Below, piece by piece: positions 48,122 through 57,093 of a DNA stretch of 64,000 nt. Location of the stretch: NCBI GenBank assembly GCA_903868145.1, contig CAIPTY010000026.1, positions 1 through 64,000 of the forward strand, written 5' to 3'. The DNA is from an uncultured Desulfuromonadales bacterium. Lineage in GTDB: Bacteria; Desulfobacterota; Desulfuromonadia; Geobacterales; Pseudopelobacteraceae. The notes under the pieces were generated by a model. That model was given only the letters and a program-made list of their open reading frames with translations, did not search any database and was not told where the DNA came from. The position numbers and the translations under genes were made by a program. Numbering within the stretch: position 1 is the stretch's first letter; each line of letters begins with the position of its first letter.

Positions 48122-50446
48122 ATGCAACTTTCCAAAAAATTGATTCTCACCTTTCTCAAACAGCAGGATGGCACGATTCACTTCGCCGTGCTGCTGCGCG
48201 AATTCGGCGGTCGACACATCAGGCATGAGCTTAAAAACATGCTGGATGACATGGCTGATGATGGCGAGATCATCAGATTCAAGGGCAACAGCTATGCCCT
48301 GTCAGGTTCGGCACAGAGCGCCAGGGGGAGAATCGCCACCCACCGTGACGGCTACGGCTTCGTGACGCCCGAGAAGGGTGGAGAGGACATCTTCATCCCG
48401 CAGCGGTATATGAAAAGCGCCCTGCACGGAGACACCGTGGAGATACGGGTCGAACGCAGTCGACAGGGGGGTGGCAAGCTGGAAGGGCGCATCACTGCCG
48501 TCGCGGAACGGGCGAGCAGCCGCATTGTCGGCCGCTACGAGGAGACCCGGCGCGGCGCGATTGTGATTCCCGATGAAACACGCCTCAACCTGGTGGTTGC
48601 CATCCCTCCCAAGGGGCGCAATAAAGCCGAGGATGGTCATCAGGTTGTTGCCGAAATCACCGCCTATCCGATCGGCGGCCGCCCGGCCGAAGGGCGTATC
48701 GTGGAGGTGCTGGGCTGGCCCGATGACCCCGAAGTGGAGGTGCAGTCGGCCATCAGGCGCTTCGACCTGCCGCATGTTTTTGGCAGGGACACACTGGCGG
48801 AAGCCGATGCCGTACCCGAATCCGTCTCGAAGGATGACCTCAAGGATCGCGTGGATCTGCGGCGCATGCAGACCGTGACCATCGACGGTGAGACGGCACG
48901 GGATTTCGACGATGCGGTATCGCTGCGACGGGAAGGGGCAAACTACCGCCTGTGGGTTTCCATCGCCGATGTGTCCCAGTATGTCAGGCCGGGCAGCGCA
49001 CTGGACCGTGACGCCTACCTGCGCGGAACCTCGGTATATTTCCCCGACCGCTGCATTCCCATGCTGCCGGAACGGCTTTCCAACGGCATCTGTTCCCTCA
49101 ACCCCCAGGTCGATCGCCTGACCATGACCGCCGAGATGCTCTTCAGTCCGGCCGGCGCAATGCTGGAATCAACCTTCTATCCCAGCATCATCAAGAGCGC
49201 AGCCCGCCTGACCTACACGCTGGTCAGGCAGATCATCGTGGACGGTGACCGGGAGGTTGCTGATAAATTCCGCCCGCAAACGCCCATGCTGCTGGATATG
49301 AAGGAGCTGGCCCTGATCCTCCAGGCCATGCGGAGAAAACGGGGAAGCATCGATTTCGACCTGCCGGAACCGGAGATAATTCTCGGCCTGACCGGACAGA
49401 CCGAGGGGATCATCCGGGCTGAACGCAACCTGGCGCACCAGTTGATCGAGGAGTTCATGCTGGCGGCCAACGAGGCGGTGGCTTCCTTTATCACCGACAG
49501 GAGCATCCCCTTCCTGTACCGCGTACATGAAAATCCCGATCCTGCCAAACTGGTTAATTTTCAGGAGTTTATCTACGGTTTCGGTTATGAATTCCCACTG
49601 GTGGCCGAACGGGTCAATCCCTCGGATCTACAGCAGTTGCTGGAGCAGGCAGCGGGAAAACCCGAGGAGCGCATGATCAATTATGCCCTGCTGCGCTGCA
49701 TGAAGCAGGCCCGCTACACCGCCGAGAACCTGGGACATTTCGGTCTGGCGTCGCGCTGTTACTGCCACTTCACCTCACCAATCCGCCGCTATCCCGACCT
49801 GGTTGTGCACCGGATTTTGAAGGCGGTGCTCCTGTCTCCCTCCTGCAAGGGGAAAGGGAGCACACGTGCGGAGCGGGAACTCGCCATCGCCACCGGGCGA
49901 CTGGGAGAAATCGGCGAGCACACCAGCAAGCGCGAGCGGGTGGCCATGGAGGCCGAGCGTGATGTGGTGGAACTGAAAAAGGTTCAGTACATGCAGCGCC
50001 ACCTGGGTGATGAGTTTGACGGATTCATCGCCGGAGTTACCGCATTTGGATTTTTCGTGGAGTTGGAGGAGCTGTTTGTGGAAGGGCTGGTGCATATCTC
50101 TACGCTGGATGATGACCTTTACAGCTATCTGGAGAAGCAGCATTCCCTGATCGGTCGGAGGCTCAAGCGGGTATTCCGTATCGGTGACCGGGTGAGAGTC
50201 ACGGTTGCAGCGGTGCTTCCGGCTACACGGAGGATCGAGTTCGTGCTGGCTGCCCATACATCGTCAGTTCCCCGGTCCACGCCTGTGGCTCAGATTACCG
50301 GCACGGAAGAGTATCCGCGCATCCCCATACGGGGAAAACGGCCGGCCAGCATTCAACCGCGTACAGAATCCGCGGATCGTTCCGGTAAATCCGGGAATGA
50401 AAATCATTCGGGCCGGGGCAGAACAGGCGGCAGGAAACGCCGTTGA
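48122..50446 (+). CDS. rnr: Ribonuclease R
   Basis: TIDGETARDFDDAVSL, CSLNPQVDRLTMTAEM, HFTSPIRRYPDLVVHR; C-terminal S1 and basic tail. Confidence 0.94.
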   Translation: MQLSKKLILTFLKQQDGTIHFAVLLREFGGRHIRHELKNMLDDMADDGEIIRFKGNSYALSGSAQSARGRIATHRDGYGFVTPEKGGEDIFIPQRYMKSALHGDTVEIRVERSRQGGGKLEGRITAVAERASSRIVGRYEETRRGAIVIPDETRLNLVVAIPPKGRNKAEDGHQVVAEITAYPIGGRPAEGRIVEVLGWPDDPEVEVQSAIRRFDLPHVFGRDTLAEADAVPESVSKDDLKDRVDLRRMQTVTIDGETARDFDDAVSLRREGANYRLWVSIADVSQYVRPGSALDRDAYLRGTSVYFPDRCIPMLPERLSNGICSLNPQVDRLTMTAEMLFSPAGAMLESTFYPSIIKSAARLTYTLVRQIIVDGDREVADKFRPQTPMLLDMKELALILQAMRRKRGSIDFDLPEPEIILGLTGQTEGIIRAERNLAHQLIEEFMLAANEAVASFITDRSIPFLYRVHENPDPAKLVNFQEFIYGFGYEFPLVAERVNPSDLQQLLEQAAGKPEERMINYALLRCMKQARYTAENLGHFGLASRCYCHFTSPIRRYPDLVVHRILKAVLLSPSCKGKGSTRAERELAIATGRLGEIGEHTSKRERVAMEAERDVVELKKVQYMQRHLGDEFDGFIAGVTAFGFFVELEELFVEGLVHISTLDDDLYSYLEKQHSLIGRRLKRVFRIGDRVRVTVAAVLPATRRIEFVLAAHTSSVPRSTPVAQITGTEEYPRIPIRGKRPASIQPRTESADRSGKSGNENHSGRGRTGGRKRR

Positions 50447-50470
50447 AACCGGATAACCTGGCGGTTTTCT

Positions 50471-52183
50471 TCACCCGTGCGCCTCAATGGCACAGCGTAA
50501 AACATCACGTAACTGATCGAAATTGTACGGCTTACTAACCACCCCCGCAATATCCTCGCGTGTTATACGTGAGTTGACCTCGGTTTCCCCATAACCGCTG
50601 CTGATTATTATCGGCAGTTTCGGATTAAGCTTTTTCAGCTCATGGAACAACTCATATCCATCCATAACCGGCATGCCGACGTCTGTTATGACAAGGGTGA
50701 TGGTGGTTGAGTTTTTCCGGTAGATATCCAGCGCTTCTTTGCCGTTTGATGCTTCAATAACGCTGAATCCAAGGCTTGTCAGCATTGTCTTTACAATTAA
50801 TACGACCTGAACTTCATCATCTACCAGCAGTATGGTGCCGCTGCCCTTCCATGGAGCAGGTACATGCTGAAACGATTCTTGAAAAACGGAGTCAGCTATC
50901 TGGGTTGGAAGATAGACCTTGAACGTCGTCCCCTGCCCCGGTTGGCTGAAGAGCTGCAACGCGCCATTATGCGCCTTGAGTATGCCCAGAACTGCCGACA
51001 TCCCCAGTCCGCGCCCCGTAAATTTGGTCGTATAAAACGGCTCGAAGATTCTCCGTCTGGTCTCATCATCCATGCCGCAGCCGTTATCAGTCACCTCCAG
51101 GCAGAGATACCCGCCCGGCGGTATGACCATGCCAAGGTGATCCCTTTCCTTTTGTCCCACTGCTATCTCACGGCTTGACAGTGACACGCAGACCTCGCCC
51201 TGGGCCTCGCCGATCGCTTCAGATGCGTTGATGATCAGGTTCATGACTATCTGCCTGAGCTGGCTGGCATCGCCGGCAACTGACAGAATATCGGGCGAAT
51301 ACTTCGTTCTGATCACCACGTTCTGCCTGATGGTCGCTCTCAGCATGTCCACCACATCATCCACCAGCGGCCAGATGACGACCAGAGTCCTGCTGAGGGT
51401 TGTTTTACCTGCGTAGGCCAGCATCTGCTGACAGAGTCCCGCAGCGCGCTCAACAGCTTTTTCTATTATGGGAATATGCTTTTCAGCGGTGTCATAGTCC
51501 ATCCGCGTCAGTCCGCAGTACCCCATGATGATTGCCAGGATGTTGTTGAAATCATGGGCAATGCCGCCTGCCAGCACACCGAGGCTCTCAAGCTTCTGGG
51601 AGTGCTGGAGTTGCTGTTGGAGTGCCAGATTTTCCGCCTCCGCCTGCTTGCGACCGCTGATATCGTTCAGCGTGATCCAGAATTCGCCGTCCGTAGCCGG
51701 GACGGCCTGCAGGTGGGCCCAGAACAAGGAGCCATCACTCCGTATCAGGCGCATATCCCAATCTTCCGGCATGCCTGATGTGAGGCACTCCTTGAGGTGC
51801 TGGTAGAAAAGGTACTGATCCTCCTTGGAGAGGATGCGGTTCACCGGCTCTTTGACAAGCGAGCTTCTGGCAGCATTGAACATGTTGGCGGCGGCAAGAT
51901 TGACCTCACGGATCAGCCGTTTTTCACTGAGCGTCAGATACCCGACCGGCGCCAGGTCATACAGATCAAAGTAACGGGCCTGTGAGACATCCAGCTCTTC
52001 ATGGGCGCGGCGCAACTCTTCGTTCTGCATCTCCAGTTGAATCTGATGCACCCGCAGTTCATAGAGAATTTTCTCTGTTTCCTCGGGAGTCCTTGTTCCC
52101 GGGATTATTGATTCACTCGCCCGAAATACCTCTTCCGCACGCTGGCGCAGATCATGAGGCGATACCGGTGGTGTCCTTGTCAT
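50471..52183 (-). CDS. PAS hybrid sensor histidine kinase with receiver domain
   Basis: GGIAHDFNNILAIIMGY, LEVTDNGCGMDDETRRRIFEPFYTTK, REC LVITDVGMPVMDG. Confidence 0.93.
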   Translation of the reverse strand: MTRTPPVSPHDLRQRAEEVFRASESIIPGTRTPEETEKILYELRVHQIQLEMQNEELRRAHEELDVSQARYFDLYDLAPVGYLTLSEKRLIREVNLAAANMFNAARSSLVKEPVNRILSKEDQYLFYQHLKECLTSGMPEDWDMRLIRSDGSLFWAHLQAVPATDGEFWITLNDISGRKQAEAENLALQQQLQHSQKLESLGVLAGGIAHDFNNILAIIMGYCGLTRMDYDTAEKHIPIIEKAVERAAGLCQQMLAYAGKTTLSRTLVVIWPLVDDVVDMLRATIRQNVVIRTKYSPDILSVAGDASQLRQIVMNLIINASEAIGEAQGEVCVSLSSREIAVGQKERDHLGMVIPPGGYLCLEVTDNGCGMDDETRRRIFEPFYTTKFTGRGLGMSAVLGILKAHNGALQLFSQPGQGTTFKVYLPTQIADSVFQESFQHVPAPWKGSGTILLVDDEVQVVLIVKTMLTSLGFSVIEASNGKEALDIYRKNSTTITLVITDVGMPVMDGYELFHELKKLNPKLPIIISSGYGETEVNSRITREDIAGVVSKPYNFDQLRDVLRCAIEAHG

Positions 52184-53924
52184 GGTGCCGTCTCCTTGCA
52201 GTCAAAATCACCCGCTCTATTTCCGCTACCAGTTTGTCTATCTCAAACGGCTTTGAGACATATCCGTCAAATCCTTCGCCCATGAAACGCTCCTGTTCCT
52301 CCTTCATGGCAAACGCAGTCAGGGCGATAACCGGAATATCCGCACCGTTATCCAGCCGGCGGATGGCTTGCAGCGCCTCTTCTCCGCTCATGACCGGCAT
52401 CTGGATGTCCATCAGCACCAGGTCAAAGGCAGAGCTCTTTATTTCAGCCAACAGATCGCTGCCGTTTTCCCTACAGGTTGCCGTATGCCCCAATTTTGCA
52501 AGCAGTAACATAATGAACTCCGCATTAATCGGATCATCTTCGCCCACGAGTATCCGCAGCGACCATAAGGATACCGCTTGGACTGGCTGAATCACGTGCT
52601 CTTTTACGGGATTCGCCTGTTTTGAAACCACAAACGGGATCAGTAACTGAAACAGACTGCCGCATCCCTCGGTACTTTCGACATGGATAGTTCCTCCCAT
52701 CAGTTCGACCAGTCGCTTGCAGAGGGTCAGCCCCAATCCGGCGCCTCCATACATGCGGGTGCTGGAACCGTTCTCCTGTGCGAATGGTTCAAATATGACT
52801 TTCAGCTTGTCCGGAGCAATACCGATGCCCGTGTCCTGCACCGTCACTTGAAGTATCATGGTTGTATTGTGATGTTCCTTGACCCTGGCAGTGACGGCCA
52901 CCCTTCCGGTTTCCGTAAATTTGACGGCATTGTGCAGCAGATTCAGCAGAATCTGTCTCAGGCGGAGCGGGTCACCCACAAGGAGATCAGGAATATCGTG
53001 AGAAACCGTAACCGTTAAATCAAGACTTTTTCCATCCGCCTGCGGGCGCTGAATGTCCACAACCTGTGCAATGCTGGAGCGCAGATCAAATTCCGTCAAT
53101 TCCAGCATCAATGTACCGTCCACTATCCTGGAGAGTTCAAGAATGTCGTTAATAAGCTGCGTCAGATTTTTTCCGGACAGTTTAAGTGCCCCAAGATACT
53201 CCCGTTGCTTATTGGTCAGATCGGTCATCTCCAGAAGCTGTGCCATGCCGAGTACACCATTCATAGGGGTATGAAGCTCGTGGCTCATGATCGACAGGAA
53301 CTGACCCTTGGCGTAGCTGGCAGCTTCAGCGGCTATTTTGGCTTCATTGAGCAGATGATTGGATTCCAGAAGTTTCTGTTCCACCAGTTTTCGCTCGGTG
53401 ATGTCATTCAGCGTGATCCGGAATTCGCCGTCCTTCGCCAGTGTAACCAGCAGATGTGCCCAGAAGAGATCACCATCGCCACGCACCAGGAGCATCTCCC
53501 ACTCCTGCGGTTCGCCTGCTTCAATGCACTGTTTGAGATGCTGATAGAAGATGTACTGCTCCTCCTTCGGCAGTATCCGGGCGATCGGCTCTCGTACAAG
53601 CGAGCTTCTGGTAACATTGAACATAGTGGCGGCGGCAAGATTGACCTCACGGATCAGCCGTTTTTCACTGAGCGTCAGATACCCGACCGGCGCCAGGTCA
53701 TACAGGTCAAAGTAGCGCGCCTGAGAGGCATCCAGCTCCTCCTGGGCACGGCGCAGCTCTTCGTTCTGCATCTCCAGTTGAATCTGATGCACCCGCAGTT
53801 CATAGAGAATTTTCTCTGTTTCACCGGGAGTGCTGATTCCCGGGATTATTGACTCGCCTGCCCGAAAAACTTCTTCAGCACGTCGGCGCAGATCCTGGGA
53901 TGACAGTGTTTGTCTGGTTTTCAT
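52152..53924 (-). CDS. PAS hybrid sensor histidine kinase with receiver domain
   Basis: MSHELHTPMNGVLGMAQLLE, GGAGLGLTLCKRLVELMGG, REC LVLMDIQMPVMSG; start at MKTRQTL. Confidence 0.93.
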   Translation of the reverse strand: MKTRQTLSSQDLRRRAEEVFRAGESIIPGISTPGETEKILYELRVHQIQLEMQNEELRRAQEELDASQARYFDLYDLAPVGYLTLSEKRLIREVNLAAATMFNVTRSSLVREPIARILPKEEQYIFYQHLKQCIEAGEPQEWEMLLVRGDGDLFWAHLLVTLAKDGEFRITLNDITERKLVEQKLLESNHLLNEAKIAAEAASYAKGQFLSIMSHELHTPMNGVLGMAQLLEMTDLTNKQREYLGALKLSGKNLTQLINDILELSRIVDGTLMLELTEFDLRSSIAQVVDIQRPQADGKSLDLTVTVSHDIPDLLVGDPLRLRQILLNLLHNAVKFTETGRVAVTARVKEHHNTTMILQVTVQDTGIGIAPDKLKVIFEPFAQENGSSTRMYGGAGLGLTLCKRLVELMGGTIHVESTEGCGSLFQLLIPFVVSKQANPVKEHVIQPVQAVSLWSLRILVGEDDPINAEFIMLLLAKLGHTATCRENGSDLLAEIKSSAFDLVLMDIQMPVMSGEEALQAIRRLDNGADIPVIALTAFAMKEEQERFMGEGFDGYVSKPFEIDKLVAEIERVILTARRRHHDKDTTGIAS

Positions 53925-53949
53925 GGCGGTATCTCCCTGCACTCCGTCC

Positions 53950-54660
53950 CTAACCTTGATCCGACAGTACAAACTCCATGATAGTGGCGGCGATCTGTTC
54001 CGGTCTGTTCTTGTCGTTGTTAAAAATAAGATGGTAGCAACTCATATCCCCGGGGTCCTGATTGAGAAAATCCTGGGTGAACATGTCGCGTTGTTTCTGC
54101 TTTTTAATAATCAGTTTTTCAGCCTCCTCACGGGAAACAGCCATTCGCCGTGTGATGGAGCTGAGTTTGAATTCCATTGAAGCATAAAGCCGGAAATGAT
54201 AACAGTTTTTCATGGACTGGGTAATACTGGCACTTCCCCGCCCGACGATTATCACATTCCCGAGATTAGCCAGCGACAGAATCTGCTGGCAGACCAATTT
54301 GTAATGATCTTTTTCCGTTTTCCATGTCGGCGAGAGCGATGCCAGAATTTCGTCCAGAAAACCGGCCTTTTCGCCAAGCCCTTTAAGTATTTTTTCAGAG
54401 AGATTATGGTCTTGAGACACTTTCTCCAACAGAGCTTTATCCATTACAGTCCAGGAATCTCCTGTCCTTTTCTCCATAATATTTTGCAGTATTTCGGCCA
54501 TGGGGTACGCTTCACAACCAAACTCCCGCGAGACGGTGATAGCAGGTTTTTTCTTTCTTGAAAGATTTCCTGCCACCTTTTCTGCCTCATTCCTGCGTGC
54601 GGACTCCACCCACGCACCTAAACGCTTTTCGATTGACGGTATCAGTATCTTCTCTGGCAT
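53950..54660 (-). CDS. Cytidylate kinase-like family protein
   Basis: KPAITVSREFGCEAYPMAEIL, IVGRGSASIT. Confidence 0.85.
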   Translation of the reverse strand: MPEKILIPSIEKRLGAWVESARRNEAEKVAGNLSRKKKPAITVSREFGCEAYPMAEILQNIMEKRTGDSWTVMDKALLEKVSQDHNLSEKILKGLGEKAGFLDEILASLSPTWKTEKDHYKLVCQQILSLANLGNVIIVGRGSASITQSMKNCYHFRLYASMEFKLSSITRRMAVSREEAEKLIIKKQKQRDMFTQDFLNQDPGDMSCYHLIFNNDKNRPEQIAATIMEFVLSDQG

Positions 54661-54703
54661 GGTAATCCTCCCGGTTGTGTGTATGGTGTGTGTATCAGGT
54701 TGT

Positions 54704-56476
54704 TTATTTATTCTCCCACTTCTTCAGCATGGCGAGCAGATCAGCGAGCATCAGCGGTTTTGAGAGATGATCGTCCATCCCGAAGGCCAGACAGTGATCA
54801 CGATCCTGTTTCATGGCGTTACCGGTTAGAGCTATTACCGGGATGTCTTGGCGACGCACGGCTGAAGCCGGGTCACGGATGATGGCGGTAACGGCGAAGC
54901 CGCTCATTTCCGGCATCATGCAGTCCATCAGCACCAGCGCATAATCATTTTTTTCAAGTGCGGCTACAGCCTCTTTACCATTTTTGGCCACATCAACCAG
55001 ATAACCGAATTCTTTAAGCAGGCTGGAAACCAGCAACTGGGAGGGCGGGTCATCTTCGGTTAAGAGGATGCGCAAGGGGGTGGCGTGTTTACTCCATACC
55101 CTTCCAAGGGGGATATCAGAAAGGTAATGGGGTTGATCTGAAATTACAGAATCTACCCCATCACGACCCTCCCCTTGACAAGGGAGAACTTGACTCTGTT
55201 TCACCAGCACCACCGTAAACCAGAACGTTGACCCCACCCCGCCAACACTCTCAACACCGATAGTACCCCCCATCAGCTCTACCAGGTGTTTGCAAATAGA
55301 CAGTCCCAGTCCGGTACCCCCATATTTGCGTGCAGTGGGGCTATTTACCTGGGTGAATGGGGCGAAGAGATCCTCCAGCTTGTCGGCCGCAATGCCTATG
55401 CCGGTGTCGCGAATGAGAAAGCGGAGCGTGATGGAACTGTCATCTTCGGCATCTTTTTGGCAGTGCAGGGCTACACTTCCCTTTGGGGTGAATTTAATGG
55501 CGTTGCCGACCAGGTTGATGATGATCTGACGCAGTCGTCCCGCATCACCTTTCAATGCCGCTGGTATGTCCGAGTCGTGTGACGAGCTCAGGTGCACCGA
55601 CTTTTCACGGGCTTGAAGTGACAGAATCTTGATGGTATCGGAAACCATCGTCGGCAGATCAAAGTTGCCTATCTCCAGCTCTATCTTGCCCGCTTCAATT
55701 TTAGCAAGATCGAGAATATCGTTAATCAGATTTATCAGGTTTTTGCCTGACCACAGGGCTATTTCAGTGAACTGCCGCTGTTCATGGGTCAATTCGGTTT
55801 GCTGCAACAGTTGAACCATGCCGAGAATGCTGTTCATCGGAGAGCGAATTTCGTGGCTCATGGTTGATAGAAACTGACTCTTGGCTATGTTGGCGGTTTC
55901 GGCGGCGGCTTTGGCCTGGAACAACGCATCCTCCGCCTGTTTACGTTCGGTGATATCGCTCAAGGAAACCCAGAACTCTCCACCCTCAGCAGGAGTGGCC
56001 TGAATATGAGCCCAGAAAGAAGAACCGTCGGGACGTTTGAGAAGCATTTCCGCGACATGTGGCTTACTCGATGTGAAGGCTTGTTTACGATACAGATAGA
56101 ACAAATCCTGATCGTCTTTGCACAAAAACCGCTTGATCGGCTGTTTTATCAGTGCAGCTCTGGCAACACCAAACATATTGGCAGCGGCAAGATTGGCCTC
56201 CAGAATCAGCCCGGCTTCAGCGAACGTCAGATACCCGACCGGCGCCAGGTCATACAGGTCAAAGTAGCGCGCCTGTGATGCATCCAGCTCCTCCTGTGTA
56301 CGGCGCAGCTCTTCGTTCTGCATCTCCAGTTGAATCTGATGCACCCGCAGTTCATAGAGGATTTTTTCTGTTTCACCGGGAGTGCTTGTTACCGGGATTA
56401 TTGTCTCGCGTGCTCCGAACACTTCTTCAGCACGTCGGCGCAGATCCTTGGGCGATAAAGGTTTTCTGGTTTTCAT
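54704..56476 (-). CDS. PAS hybrid sensor histidine kinase with receiver domain
   Basis: STMSHEIRSPMNSILGMVQLLQ, GGTGLGLSICKHLVELMGG, REC LVLMDCMMPEMSG. Confidence 0.93.
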   Translation of the reverse strand: MKTRKPLSPKDLRRRAEEVFGARETIIPVTSTPGETEKILYELRVHQIQLEMQNEELRRTQEELDASQARYFDLYDLAPVGYLTFAEAGLILEANLAAANMFGVARAALIKQPIKRFLCKDDQDLFYLYRKQAFTSSKPHVAEMLLKRPDGSSFWAHIQATPAEGGEFWVSLSDITERKQAEDALFQAKAAAETANIAKSQFLSTMSHEIRSPMNSILGMVQLLQQTELTHEQRQFTEIALWSGKNLINLINDILDLAKIEAGKIELEIGNFDLPTMVSDTIKILSLQAREKSVHLSSSHDSDIPAALKGDAGRLRQIIINLVGNAIKFTPKGSVALHCQKDAEDDSSITLRFLIRDTGIGIAADKLEDLFAPFTQVNSPTARKYGGTGLGLSICKHLVELMGGTIGVESVGGVGSTFWFTVVLVKQSQVLPCQGEGRDGVDSVISDQPHYLSDIPLGRVWSKHATPLRILLTEDDPPSQLLVSSLLKEFGYLVDVAKNGKEAVAALEKNDYALVLMDCMMPEMSGFAVTAIIRDPASAVRRQDIPVIALTGNAMKQDRDHCLAFGMDDHLSKPLMLADLLAMLKKWENK

Positions 56477-56552
56477 GGATTGACCCCGATCTTTTTTTCT
56501 GTTACAGGTGCCTCACTTATGATACACTTTGTCAAAAATAAGGAGACCACTC

Positions 56553-56780
56553 ATGCCTTCAATTAATCCGCGCATCAATGTTGTCTGTGAAAAGCCCCTG
56601 TATGGCGCTATTGCCGAAATTGCCGCCCGCGATGGCGCTTCGTTGTCATCGGTTGCCCACGATCTGTTGCTGGAATCGCTGGAACTGCGTGAAGACATAG
56701 CCCTGACGCAGGTTGCCGACAAACGGGCCACCGGATTTAACCACGCTGCCGCGTTGACTGCCGACCAGGTTTTCGGCTGA
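56553..56780 (+). CDS. Antitoxin (CopG/RHH-like)
   Basis: PSINPRINVVCEKPLYGAIAEIAARDGASLSSVAHDLLLESLEL; coupled to RelE-like gene. Confidence 0.8.
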   Translation: MPSINPRINVVCEKPLYGAIAEIAARDGASLSSVAHDLLLESLELREDIALTQVADKRATGFNHAAALTADQVFG

Positions 56781-57052
56781 TGAGTTTTGCCGTTATCTTC
56801 CATCCAGCGGTCAGGGACGATGCCGCTGACATTGCCAAAGTTATCCGCGAGCGGATACGAAACGCCATTGATACCCGCCTGACACGTGAACCGACGCTGT
56901 ACGGCAAGCCGTTGCGCGGCACCCTGGCCGGATACTGGAAACTGCGGGTGGGTGATTGGCGGGTAGTGTATGCAATTCGCGGCACCGAGGTAATCGTATT
57001 TGCCATCAAGCACCGCAGTCGGGTGTACGATGAGGTTGGTGACCGTCTGTAG
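56780..57052 (+). CDS. RelE/ParE-family toxin
   Basis: AVIFHPAVRDDAADIAKVIRERIRNAIDTRLTREPTLYGKPLRGTLAGYWKLRVGDWRVVYAI. Confidence 0.88.
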   Translation: MSFAVIFHPAVRDDAADIAKVIRERIRNAIDTRLTREPTLYGKPLRGTLAGYWKLRVGDWRVVYAIRGTEVIVFAIKHRSRVYDEVGDRL

Positions 57053-57093
57053 GGGCACGGCGCGCCGTGCACCTACGTTTCACCCGTGTTCTT

